Positions 1 to 7,743 of a DNA stretch of 55,284 nucleotides are shown here, piece by piece (position 1 is the stretch's first letter; each line of letters begins with the position of its first letter). Made by a program: the position numbers and the translations under genes. Source of the stretch: Nitrospinota bacterium (GTDB lineage Bacteria; Nitrospinota_A; UBA7883; JACRGQ01); assembly GCA_029881495.1 (NCBI GenBank), contig JAOUMJ010000019.1:1-55284 (forward strand), written 5' to 3'. A model generated the notes under the pieces. The model did not search any database, was not told the origin of the DNA, and saw only the letters and a program-made list of their open reading frames with translations.

Positions 1-972
1 AGCTTCTGCCTTGATCTTTGTTAGCTGTGTCGCCGCCTGCTCCTGCGGTGTCAAACCAGCTACTTCCTCGTAATCATGGTTCGAGAACTCCGCGGTCCCC
101 ATCGACATCTGCACACCGACCATCAGGTCCATCCCTTCGCCGAGTTTAGGGGTAATAGCCGCGCGTACCATGTTCGCGAAACCGCCGAATCCGGGATCGG
201 TTACGTCAAGCGAACCGCCTGCCTTTGAGCTTGCACCCGGTGCATGAAGGGCGAACGATGCAAAGAAGAGATCGTTACCGGCAAAGAATGTTGCCGCTGT
301 AGCTTCACCGTATCCCATACCGACTGCCCCGCCAGACTGACTAAGGCCTACGGCCGGAGCGGAGTAATGCGTAAGGTTTACTGAGGCAAGGGTAGCGGCG
401 CTGTTTTCGAACATCCTGTGGTTCTTAACCGCACCTGTATTGTAAAGCTCCAGGCCTGTAGCGGAGCCATGCGCGTCGGTAGCCGCAAGTGAAAATCCTG
501 CCTGAATTCCGCCGAGGTTCCTTGAATGTACCACTTTTATGACGCTAGAGAGGTTCTCGGTTGCAAAACCCCAGTTCTCCCCTATTCGTCCGCCGAGCCA
601 AAGCACGGCTTCATCCGGCATCTCGACTACACCGCGTTCTTCGAAGTATGCGGCATCGTCTAACGCGAGTTTATGTTCTTCATGCGGTTTCCCCTGTATG
701 AAGCGCGCCTTCACGATTGCTGAAAGATTCGCAACCGCAGGGAGCGAAATCCCGTCATCCTCTATGAGAGCGGAAGAAGCCTGTGTCATACCCCCCAATT
801 TGAAAGACCTTCCGAAAGCGTTCAGCCTGGGTACAGTCTGGAAATGGCATGAATGACAGCCAACGCCTACCTGGCGCGCGAAAGAGGGAACAGCTTCGGC
901 GCTTTTTGGTGCAAACAGTGTGCCCACAAAGGCAACCGCCGCTACCAGCGCGATGGTAAATATTTTTTTCAT
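1..972 (-). CDS. Secreted monoheme c-type cytochrome with a Cyc2-like N-terminus (3' end truncated by the window)
   Basis: I translated this open frame directly; it runs off the left edge, leaving 324 codons. The protein starts with a signal peptide (about residues 1-27, ending SAEA). Next come VPSFARQVGVG and a single heme-binding motif CHSCH (C39, C42, H43), then FGRSFKLGG at about residues 53-61. A CXXCH motif followed by FGRxFKLxG is the arrangement seen in Cyc2-type porin-cytochromes, in which a small heme domain plugs an outer-membrane beta-barrel and passes electrons across it. The remaining visible sequence is rich in Gly, Ala and aromatics with alternating hydrophobics, which fits a barrel, but its C-terminus is missing. 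GAGGAG lies 11 bases upstream of the ATG. The gene lies downstream of ccmE-ccmF on the same strand, and those genes would mature such a heme. The heme motif is certain; assignment as an iron oxidase is only inference. Confidence 0.7.
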   Translation of the reverse strand, partial: MKKIFTIALVAAVAFVGTLFAPKSAEAVPSFARQVGVGCHSCHFQTVPRLNAFGRSFKLGGMTQASSALIEDDGISLPAVANLSAIVKARFIQGKPHEEHKLALDDAAYFEERGVVEMPDEAVLWLGGRIGENWGFATENLSSVIKVVHSRNLGGIQAGFSLAATDAHGSATGLELYNTGAVKNHRMFENSAATLASVNLTHYSAPAVGLSQSGGAVGMGYGEATAATFFAGNDLFFASFALHAPGASSKAGGSLDVTDPGFGGFANMVRAAITPKLGEGMDLMVGVQMSMGTAEFSNHDYEEVAGLTPQEQAATQLTKIKAEA

Positions 973-1205
973 GATAATCGAATCTCCTCGAATTTTTTTA
1001 TATTGATTTTTGGCTAATATGTTTGAAAAGCCAGAATATGCTGTTTACTCCACCACCTCCCCATATGTTCTGCAGTTAATGACGATTTATAACCACCCCT
1101 AATTAACTATACGAACCGCCTAAATAGTAGCAACATGAATGACTTATGTCAATGTTATGATATTTTCTGTAAATATCCTTTACACCTTGAAAAATAGGAA
1201 GAAAA

Positions 1206-3179
1206 TCAGCTCTCCGAATATCGAGCCTTGAAGCGTTTTGTCTCTCTTGCGTCGGGCCACATGACGAGAATGGTCCCAAAACACATTATCCAGCCCCCTA
1301 TCCAGAGCCAAACGACAAGCGGATTGACATGTACCTTGAAAGATGCGGATTCATCAGAATTGATCGCGCCCAAGATCAGGTAAAGATCCTCCTTTAGCGA
1401 TGAAAGTATTGCCACTTCCGAATTCGGCTGGTTTTGGTTCTTGTAAAAATTCTTCTCGGGGCGCATAAAGCCGAGTTTTTTGCCGTTCTTTTCGATCAAC
1501 ATTGTGGCGGCAACTTCGTCCTTTGTAGGCTTCGGCTTAGTATGGGTATACCCGTAATAGGTAAGCGTGTAATCGCTAATGGTGTACGATTCCCCCTCCT
1601 TAACGGTAAACTCCTTTACCTCGTTATACTCCGACCCGGCAAAACCGAAAAAGAGGCAAACCATACCTGCGTGAATGATATAGCCGCCGTAGCGCCTCTT
1701 GTTCCTGGCAATGAGGTTATAGACAAGTTTCAAAATATTTTTTTCGCCCGTCATAGCCCCTCTCGCGCTTATACCCCGTGCAAACTCCAGGACAATGGTC
1801 GATAGCACAAAGAACGAAGCTGTGAAAAAGAGCCATGCGGTGATGTTCCTCTGCCCTAGCGCGATCAGCAGACCGCCGGCGACTATGGAGACTATCGTAG
1901 GAATTAGAAAATTCTTCTGCAGTCTGGCGAGTGTAGCCTGTCTCCACGGTATCAGCGGGCACAATCCTGTCAGCACCAAGAGCGCAAAACCTATTGGAAC
2001 CATGACCTTGTTGAAGAACGGAGGGCCGACTGTGATCTTCGTACCGGTAACGGCTTCCGAGATCATCGGGAAGATGGTCCCCCAAAAAACGGCAAAGCCG
2101 GAGCCGAGGAGCATCAGATTGTTGAAGAGGAAGCTCGATTCGCGTGAAACCATCGAGTCAAGCTGGTTCTCCGACCTGAGAAGCTCCAGCTTCGAGGATA
2201 TCAGATACACCGAGAATGCTATGATGATGAAGAGAAACGCAAGGAAGTAGTAGCCGACCGTCGTCTCTCCGAAAGAGTGCACTGAAGAAATCAATCCGGA
2301 CCTCGTGATGAACGTCCCGAAGATCGTCAACGCGAATGTTACCGCGATGAGGCTCACGTTCCAGACCTTCAGCATATCCCTCTTCTCCTGGATCATCACC
2401 GAATGGAGAAACGCGGTGCCGACAAGCCACGGCATGAAGGAGGCGTTCTCTACCGGATCCCATGCCCAGTAGCCACCCCATCCAAGCTCCACATATGCCC
2501 AGTTTGCGCCGAAAAGATTTCCAAGGCCAAGGAAGAACCATGCGAATACCGTCCATCGGCGCGTCGATCTTATCCAGACGTCCCCCAGCTGGTTGGAAAT
2601 AAGCGCGGCCATGGCGAACGCGTACGGGACGGTGAACGCGACAAACCCTATATAAAGGGTGGGCGGATGGAAGACCATTCCGGGATTCTGCAACATCGGG
2701 TTGAGTCCGTAACCGTCGGCCGGAATCCCCTGGAGCTTCTCAAAAACCGGCGATGCATACACCATCAACATGTTAAAAAGTACAAGCGTTGCGGAGATAA
2801 TGGAGACAACGTACGGCAGCAGTTTTCTGTTATGAATCCTGTTCTGGAAAATTACTATTGCACCGAATCCGGCAAGCATCCACGCCCAAAGGAGGAGCGA
2901 CCCTTTCTGCCCCGCCCAAAACGCAGAGAACAGATAGAAGGGGTGGAGATCCGTACTTGTGTAGTTGTAAACGTATTTCAGCGAATAATCATGCGTCAGG
3001 ATAGCCCGCATAAGCGCCCAGGCGGCTACCGAGAGGAGAACGAACATCGCCATGATGCCGTTCTGCGCGCTCTTTATCATCACCTGGTTGTCGGTCTTCC
3101 CGCCGTACCATGAAACAGCGGTAACATATACCGAAGTAACAAGGGACAGGACCAAGGCTATCTCACCCAGTTCAACCAT
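1206..3179 (-). CDS. ccmF: Cytochrome c maturation protein CcmF (heme lyase subunit)
   Basis: Polytopic membrane protein of 657 residues, the usual CcmF/NrfE length. CcmF takes heme from CcmE and, with CcmH/CcmI, ligates it to apocytochromes on the periplasmic side (system I). Visible marks are many transmembrane segments, the tryptophan-rich WWD heme-handling motif (WGGYWAWDPVENASF, about residue 235), the conserved His stretch MVFHPPTLYIGF (about residue 170), and a soluble C-terminal periplasmic domain with a last membrane helix. It starts 24 bases after ccmE ends, so the two are surely one operon. Other ccm genes (A-D, G-I) are not in the window. Confidence 0.95.
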   Translation of the reverse strand: MVELGEIALVLSLVTSVYVTAVSWYGGKTDNQVMIKSAQNGIMAMFVLLSVAAWALMRAILTHDYSLKYVYNYTSTDLHPFYLFSAFWAGQKGSLLLWAWMLAGFGAIVIFQNRIHNRKLLPYVVSIISATLVLFNMLMVYASPVFEKLQGIPADGYGLNPMLQNPGMVFHPPTLYIGFVAFTVPYAFAMAALISNQLGDVWIRSTRRWTVFAWFFLGLGNLFGANWAYVELGWGGYWAWDPVENASFMPWLVGTAFLHSVMIQEKRDMLKVWNVSLIAVTFALTIFGTFITRSGLISSVHSFGETTVGYYFLAFLFIIIAFSVYLISSKLELLRSENQLDSMVSRESSFLFNNLMLLGSGFAVFWGTIFPMISEAVTGTKITVGPPFFNKVMVPIGFALLVLTGLCPLIPWRQATLARLQKNFLIPTIVSIVAGGLLIALGQRNITAWLFFTASFFVLSTIVLEFARGISARGAMTGEKNILKLVYNLIARNKRRYGGYIIHAGMVCLFFGFAGSEYNEVKEFTVKEGESYTISDYTLTYYGYTHTKPKPTKDEVAATMLIEKNGKKLGFMRPEKNFYKNQNQPNSEVAILSSLKEDLYLILGAINSDESASFKVHVNPLVVWLWIGGWIMCFGTILVMWPDARETKRFKARYSES

Positions 3180-3203
3180 TATTCACCGCCATGTTTATGT
3201 TGC

Positions 3204-3614
3204 TCAGGATTCCTTCTCCATTTCCGAGGCCTCGTACTTGGAGGGACAGCTCGTCAAAAGCGTATGCGCCTTGAAAACACCCTCCTTTACATCAAAATAA
3301 CCCTGTACAACCACGTCAATATCGTCCGAAAACATGTCCGGTATCGTGCCACGGTATGAAACCGGAATCGAATTTTTATCGTCTTTTATCTGGAATTTCG
3401 CTCCGAGGTTGTCGGCGGCGATGTTGATGGTTCCCGCCTCAACATGCCCCTCCATTCGGAACTCGTTACCGCTCTTCATCTCTGAGGATGCCAAAGCCTC
3501 CGAAACGGTAAGGTAGTATACCGATGTCTCTTTTATCCCGGCGTACACCAGATAGCCTATCGCTCCAACGACGACTAACGATGCGATCAGGAATTTTTTC
3601 CCGCTGTTTTTCAT
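3204..3614 (-). CDS. ccmE: Periplasmic heme chaperone CcmE, CxxxY variant
   Basis: Small anchored protein: one N-terminal membrane helix (about residues 8-26), then an OB-fold beta domain. It binds heme covalently in the periplasm and hands it to CcmF, whose gene follows 24 bases downstream. In the classical protein heme is held by a His in an HxxxY motif; here the equivalent position reads CPSKY (C123, Y127), the cysteine variant known from some sulfate reducers and archaea. An in-frame GTG at 3626 would add four residues, but its GGGAG is only two bases away. I prefer the ATG at 3614 (MKNSGKKF), although its spacing of about 14 bases is long. Confidence 0.9.
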   Translation of the reverse strand: MKNSGKKFLIASLVVVGAIGYLVYAGIKETSVYYLTVSEALASSEMKSGNEFRMEGHVEAGTINIAADNLGAKFQIKDDKNSIPVSYRGTIPDMFSDDIDVVVQGYFDVKEGVFKAHTLLTSCPSKYEASEMEKES

Positions 3615-3901
3615 GATGCCGAACACAACTCCCGAGCTATAAAATGCCTCTCAAATTTAAAACAAAATAACGACTAAATATACCATGCCCCGGTTTGTGC
3701 GCCAACCCTACTATTGAGACAACCGAAATATCTTGTATTTCGAGGGGGAGCGACAAATTTACAGAAAACCCGCTTTTTATGCAGCAATTGGAATATCTGA
3801 AGATTTATCTCCAAATCCGTTTATTTAATTAAAAAAGGTACATAATGAACAGAAATAGGTAATTTGTGGGGAACTTGCTGTTTCTACATGATGTATCCTT
3901 T

Positions 3902-4215
3902 TGTGTGAAATATTTTTCTTTTCCCGCTCAACACTCCGTCAATAGGCAAAATTATTGAAATTGTGTTGATAACTTTTATCTTTTGAAATATTTACAAATA
4001 AAAGCACATTAAAAAACAATTATTTGGCGCAAGTCATTGATATCATACAGGCATTTTGTTGGTTATTTTATAGTCAAAATGGAAATAAAGGCATTTTCTT
4101 TGGGTTATTTAACGGTTTTTCTACCTTTCCCACAGGTTATCCACAGATTTTGTGGAAAAGCCAAATGTGTTACATTGCCTCTATTGTGACAAAATATTTT
4201 TAAATTTTTCTTGAC
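3902..4215. other. Candidate replication origin: DnaA-box cluster in an AT-rich divergent gap
   Basis: The 655-base gap between ccmE and the next gene has no gene and is strongly AT-rich. It holds a perfect TTATCCACA (4137-4145), a perfect TTTTCCACA on the minus strand (4151-4159) and TTTCCCACA (4126-4134, one mismatch), all within 34 bases. Near matches lie on the minus strand at 3902-3910, 3964-3972 and 4185-4193. An AT-only tract follows at about 4191-4209. Clustered DnaA boxes beside an AT-rich tract are the hallmark of oriC. No dnaA, dnaN, parAB or gidA gene is visible nearby, so this is a candidate only; a DnaA-regulated promoter is the main alternative. Confidence 0.4.
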
Positions 4216-4240
4216 CACATCGGATTCATTGAAGTATATT
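4211..4240 (+). promoter_or_regulatory. Sigma-70-type promoter
   Basis: TTGACC (4211-4216) and TATATT (4235-4240) are separated by 18 bases, close to consensus. The implied start of transcription, near 4247, would leave a leader of about 35 bases before the ATG at 4282. It would drive the duplicated membrane protein and the overlapping regulator gene. Confidence 0.6.
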
Positions 4241-4264
4241 TACTTTAGAAATTAAAGTACTTTA
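4241..4264. promoter_or_regulatory. Palindromic operator candidate at the transcription start
   Basis: Half-site TACTTTA occurs three times: forward at 4241-4247, reversed at 4253-4259 and forward at 4258-4264. The first two form a perfect 7-bp inverted repeat with a 5-base spacer; the last two form the perfect palindrome TAAAGTACTTTA. The site sits directly after the -10 box, where a bound protein would block transcription. The winged-helix protein encoded second in this transcript is the obvious candidate binder (autoregulation), which is inference. Confidence 0.45.
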
Positions 4265-4281
4265 CATACATAGGAAAACAG

Positions 4282-5583
4282 ATGGACTCAAAAAAAGCGC
4301 TAGACGATATCAAATACATAAAAGAGATCATGAGTGACGCCAAAACAGCTACACACCATTTTGGAAAATTCTACATGGTTTGGGCGGGCGCAGTTATCCT
4401 CGGCATGACGGTTCAGCTCTCTCTCATCCATCACAACATCAATTCCCCTGTCGCTTCCATTACATGCTGGCTATTTTTTATGGGATCCGCGCTACTCTGG
4501 GATATTAGGGAATCAAAAAAGCTGAAGGCAAACGCGCCGTCCAAGACCTTCGTAAACAGGATGCTTGAATCCATCTGGGTATCATGTCTCGCCGCCATAC
4601 TAACCTCCCTCTTTATCATGCCTCTCGTAACAAATGGAGAGTTCATATATGGAACCGCGGTCATATGCCTGATACTCGGGATTGGGCACTACATCACAGG
4701 TGTTCTCGCAGGTTACCGGGTATTGAAGTTTATCGGAATCGCGTGGTGGGTATCGTTCATACCTATACTGTTGCTTATCAAAGACGGTGAGCTGTTCCAA
4801 ATGGCAGTCCTCTTTGCTTTTCTCATGTTCCTTCTTCAATTCATCCCCGGTCTTTTACAGTCATGGTCGGCAAAAACTGAAAACAACAGATCGAATAAAG
4901 AACAGGATGTGGATAGCAATTCCACAAGCGCCCTGGAGAACGTTTTCTATATTAAAAAATTGCTGGACGATACCAGGAAAGCAACTCTAAATTTCGGAGC
5001 CTATTACATCTTTTGGAGCATTCTCATCGTTGTAGCCATTGCAGTGGAATTTACTATTTCAGCCAACATCTTCGCTTCACTGGATCTCGACCCCGTAACT
5101 GAAGGATCGATGCAAAAGGCATACCCCCATTTGATAACCCCTCTGGCCGTCTCATGGCTGACATTTATCGGGATGGGAACCCTTTGGAGCATACGACGCG
5201 CAAGATCCCTGCGGGGAACTAGACATGATGGAACTTTTGCAAACAAACTGGTCGGATACACATGGTTTTCAGTATTTTTTTCGGTTTCCATAGCGTTATT
5301 CCTTTTTCCGATACTGCTGAAAGGGGATTTTCCGTTTAGTGCGGGGATAATCGCCCTTTTATATGGCATCGGGCACTACATAAACGGCGAACTTTGCGAA
5401 TCAACACTTCTTAAACGAACCGGCATCGGCTGGTGGGCCTATTCAATCGTTCTGACCGCATTAGGGAATACCGGGCTGGCGATTTATTTAGGCCTGCTGT
5501 TTGCCTTGGGACTGATAGTTTTCCAACTCATACCGGGATTCATACTATACAAGCAACTTGATAAATCGGAACAGGCGTTATGA
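4282..5583 (+). CDS. Internally duplicated polytopic membrane protein, function unknown
   Basis: The protein has 433 residues in two homologous halves. Residues about 8-36 (IKYIKEIMSDAKTATHHFG) match about 219-247 (VFYIKKLLDDTRKATLNFG). GIGHYITG matches GIGHYING, each followed by a GIAWW/GIGWW motif, and each half ends in QFIPGLL or QLIPGFI. Each half has roughly four or five membrane helices preceded by a short charged helix, joined by a polar linker rich in Asn and Ser (about residues 196-215). This looks like a tandem duplication and fusion of a smaller membrane protein. The stop overlaps the start of the winged-helix gene (ATGA), so the two are translated together and probably act as a sensor/effector and regulator pair. 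I do not recognise the family. Confidence 0.85.
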   Translation: MDSKKALDDIKYIKEIMSDAKTATHHFGKFYMVWAGAVILGMTVQLSLIHHNINSPVASITCWLFFMGSALLWDIRESKKLKANAPSKTFVNRMLESIWVSCLAAILTSLFIMPLVTNGEFIYGTAVICLILGIGHYITGVLAGYRVLKFIGIAWWVSFIPILLLIKDGELFQMAVLFAFLMFLLQFIPGLLQSWSAKTENNRSNKEQDVDSNSTSALENVFYIKKLLDDTRKATLNFGAYYIFWSILIVVAIAVEFTISANIFASLDLDPVTEGSMQKAYPHLITPLAVSWLTFIGMGTLWSIRRARSLRGTRHDGTFANKLVGYTWFSVFFSVSIALFLFPILLKGDFPFSAGIIALLYGIGHYINGELCESTLLKRTGIGWWAYSIVLTALGNTGLAIYLGLLFALGLIVFQLIPGFILYKQLDKSEQAL

Positions 5584-5894
5584 CGGACTTCGATTACCAG
5601 AAAATAAACGAGCTTATCCACTCACGGATACGGCTTGCCATCATGTCTGTGCTTATAAACCTGGAAGAAGCCGATTTCACCTTCCTGAAACAAAAAGTAA
5701 ATACCACAGACGGAAACCTGAGCATTCATCTTTCAAAGCTCGAAAACGCGGGATACATCAGCGTAAACAAAATCTTTGAGGATAAAAAGCCCCGCTCGCT
5801 TTACAGGATAACCAAAAAAGGGAGAGACGATTTCGAGGCCTATATCGAACATCTTGAGGAGATTATTAAAGCCGGTTCTATAGAGGAGTCTTAA
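5580..5894 (+). CDS. Winged-helix transcriptional regulator (MarR/ArsR-like, HTH_27 type)
   Basis: The protein has 104 residues and consists essentially of one winged-helix domain: an N-terminal helix (INELIHSRIRLAIMSVLI), a recognition helix region (TDGNLSIHLSKLENAGYISV), the wing (RSLYRITKKGRDDF) and a short C-terminal dimerisation helix. Small proteins of this kind usually repress or activate their own operon. The gene overlaps the preceding membrane-protein gene by four bases. The TACTTTA palindromes at 4241-4264 are a plausible binding site. No cysteine or histidine cluster suggests a metal ligand. Confidence 0.85.
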   Translation: MTDFDYQKINELIHSRIRLAIMSVLINLEEADFTFLKQKVNTTDGNLSIHLSKLENAGYISVNKIFEDKKPRSLYRITKKGRDDFEAYIEHLEEIIKAGSIEES

Positions 5895-5967
5895 TGAAAA
5901 TGATCCATATCGGTACCTTTAAACGAATTTTTATTTGCATAACAGGCATTAGAGGAGGAAATGTGTA

Positions 5968-6600
5968 ATGGAGATACTTACTGCTATTGTGGATTCAGTT
6001 GCTTCGGCTTTTCAGCGAGGCGGCCCGGTCATGTACGTTATTCTCATGGTATCAATATACACGACCGCTCTTTGCATCGAAAGATGGCTGCATTACCGCA
6101 GGCATCATCGCTTGCTGAAATTCGAAAATAACAACATGGCGGCACAGCTAAAGGAGGCGCTCGCTTCAGAAAAGATCATGGAAGGGGAAGCTGATACACC
6201 CGCCAGGAGAATTGCCTTTCAGGCATTCCGGCACCAAACCATTTCCAAAGAAGAGCTTTCAGACAAGATCAAGGCATGCTTCCTGTTTGAAACAGAAAAG
6301 ATGGAAAAGAACCTTAATACAATTTCCGTTTCGGCTTCACTTCTCCCTATGCTCGGCCTGCTCGGCACCGTTGTCGGCATGGTAACCGCCTTCGACGCGA
6401 TCGCGCAGTACGGTACTGGCGACCCGCGCATGGTGGCCGACGGAATTTCACAGGCGCTCCTTACCACGGAGGCGGGTCTCATCTCGTCAATACCGCTCCA
6501 CTTTCTCCACCATAATCTGAGCGGAAAAGCGGATAACCTCATCAGGCGTCTGGACGAATACAGCTCCGCCATTCTCCACATCGTTACTGAAAGGGGATAG
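5968..6600 (+). CDS. exbB: ExbB-type proton channel subunit (MotA/TolQ/ExbB family)
   Basis: The 210-residue inner-membrane protein has an N-terminal helix (about 20-38), a long cytoplasmic loop and two C-terminal helices. The family core SASLLPMLGLLGTVVGMVTA is at about residues 110-130, followed by GISQALLTTEAGLISSIPL. Together with ExbD it conducts protons and energises TonB. Its ATG is preceded by GAGGAGG. exbD begins four bases after it and tonB follows, so this is a dedicated TonB operon serving the two receptors just downstream. TolQ is the alternative name, but a TonB protein with receptors next door favours ExbB. Confidence 0.93.
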   Translation: MEILTAIVDSVASAFQRGGPVMYVILMVSIYTTALCIERWLHYRRHHRLLKFENNNMAAQLKEALASEKIMEGEADTPARRIAFQAFRHQTISKEELSDKIKACFLFETEKMEKNLNTISVSASLLPMLGLLGTVVGMVTAFDAIAQYGTGDPRMVADGISQALLTTEAGLISSIPLHFLHHNLSGKADNLIRRLDEYSSAILHIVTERG

Positions 6601-6604
6601 CCAC

Positions 6605-7060
6605 ATGTATTACGTTAAAAAAATACGCCCTACTCCGGAAGTTCAGCTCGCACCGCTGATAGATATGGTTTTCCTTCTCCTCATATTTTTTATGGTCGCG
6701 ACGATATTTCCGGATGACACCGGGATAGAGGTGCAAAAACCGCAATCCGCAACGGCTACAAAACTGCCGAAGGAAAACCTCCTGTTCCTCATCAGCCAGA
6801 ACGGCGACATATGGTTCTCCGGTAAAAAGGTGGAACTGATAGAGATAAGCAAGATCGTCCAGTCCGAGCTTGAAGTTCAACCCGGTGTGATGGTGCTTGT
6901 CGACGTGGATAAAAAGGCTGAAACGGACAGCCTTATAAAATTCCTGGACGAAGCAAGAAAAGGGGGGGCAAAAAATCTGGCGATTGGGACAAAGGAAAAA
7001 CAGAAAGAAAAAACCGCCAAAAATCGAAAATTTAAAAAGGGAGAGGCGACCAAAGGTTGA
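6605..7060 (+). CDS. exbD: ExbD-type subunit of the TonB motor
   Basis: The 151-residue protein has a short cytoplasmic N-terminus, one membrane helix beginning APLIDMVFLLLIFFMV and a periplasmic domain. The Asp in LIDMVF is the proton-carrying residue of the ExbD/TolR family. The C-terminus ends in an unusual Lys-rich tail of about 20 residues (EKQKEKTAKNRKFKKGE) beyond the normal domain. A run of seven G lies at 6962-6968 inside the gene. It sits between exbB and tonB with very short spacers. Confidence 0.92.
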   Translation: MYYVKKIRPTPEVQLAPLIDMVFLLLIFFMVATIFPDDTGIEVQKPQSATATKLPKENLLFLISQNGDIWFSGKKVELIEISKIVQSELEVQPGVMVLVDVDKKAETDSLIKFLDEARKGGAKNLAIGTKEKQKEKTAKNRKFKKGEATKG

Positions 7061-7075
7061 GCCTCAAATAAAAAT

Positions 7076-7666
7076 ATGATTTACGAAAGAGAAGACCAAT
7101 TTTTATCATACGGGCTTTCGTTTATTGCCAACTTCATGCTTTTCACCCTGATGGCGGCGATGTCCTTTCAGCCGAAACCGGTTGAACTCCAGATGGACCC
7201 CGTGCCGATCTCCATTATGAGCCTGCCGCAGGAAGAGGAAAAAGCGGTCGAAGAGGAAAAAGAGGAGGAGCCTCCTCCACCTCCGCCTGAAGAGATTCCT
7301 GCCGATAAGCCTGAGGATATCCCGAAGGAAGAGCCAAAGGAGGAACCCAAAGAGCCGACCCCTCCACCTCCGCCGAAGGCAGTTCCACTGCATAAGCTTA
7401 CGACAATGCCGGGATTCGCAAGAAGAGTGGAGCCTGTATATCCTGAATCACTACGGGTTGCCGGTATCCAGGGGCAGGTACTTGTGGAAGTATACATATC
7501 CGCACAGGGGGCCATTATGCAGATAAACGTTCTGAAATCCGATAACGAAGAGTTTTCCGAGGCTGTAAAACGGGCGATTATGTCCAGCTCCTTTATTACT
7601 GGGAGGCAGGACGGCAAACCTGTTCCCGTAAAGGTGCAGATCCCTTTCACATTCAAACTGAACTAA
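7076..7666 (+). CDS. tonB: TonB energy-transducing protein
   Basis: The 196-residue protein has an N-terminal membrane anchor (about 12-29). A periplasmic linker very rich in Pro, Glu and Lys follows (about 55-105, with runs of six and five Pro). The C-terminal TonB domain (about 115-196) contains VEPVYPESLRVAGIQGQVLV and ends in VQIPFTFKLN. It spans the periplasm and transmits the proton motive force from ExbBD to outer-membrane receptors. It is the third gene of the motor operon and lies directly upstream of two receptor genes, which are the likely partners. Confidence 0.95.
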   Translation: MIYEREDQFLSYGLSFIANFMLFTLMAAMSFQPKPVELQMDPVPISIMSLPQEEEKAVEEEKEEEPPPPPPEEIPADKPEDIPKEEPKEEPKEPTPPPPPKAVPLHKLTTMPGFARRVEPVYPESLRVAGIQGQVLVEVYISAQGAIMQINVLKSDNEEFSEAVKRAIMSSSFITGRQDGKPVPVKVQIPFTFKLN

Positions 7667-7683
7667 AGGAGCGAGGAGGAATT

Positions 7684-7743
7684 ATGAACCGGTCTAAATT
7701 TTTTACAAAAACCCAGTTTCCATTTTACGGGAGGTTTATATGA
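7684..7743 (+). CDS. Possible 19-residue leader peptide overlapping the first receptor gene
   Basis: Directly after tonB a very strong ribosome binding site (GAGGAGG) stands five bases before ATG. It opens a 19-codon frame, MNRSKFFTKTQFPFYGRFI, whose stop codon overlaps the receptor start (ATGA, 7740-7743). The receptor has its own GGGAGG inside this small frame. The arrangement is typical of translational coupling, but so short a frame could also be chance. Confidence 0.35.
   Translation: MNRSKFFTKTQFPFYGRFI

Noticed and set aside
2403-3113. 236-codon plus-strand ORF
   Set aside because: It lies antisense to the conserved CcmF coding sequence and has no protein-like features.
5895-5967. 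Fur box before exbB
   Set aside because: Only a loose AAAATGAT-like match near the previous stop; no 19-base inverted repeat of the Fur type is present.
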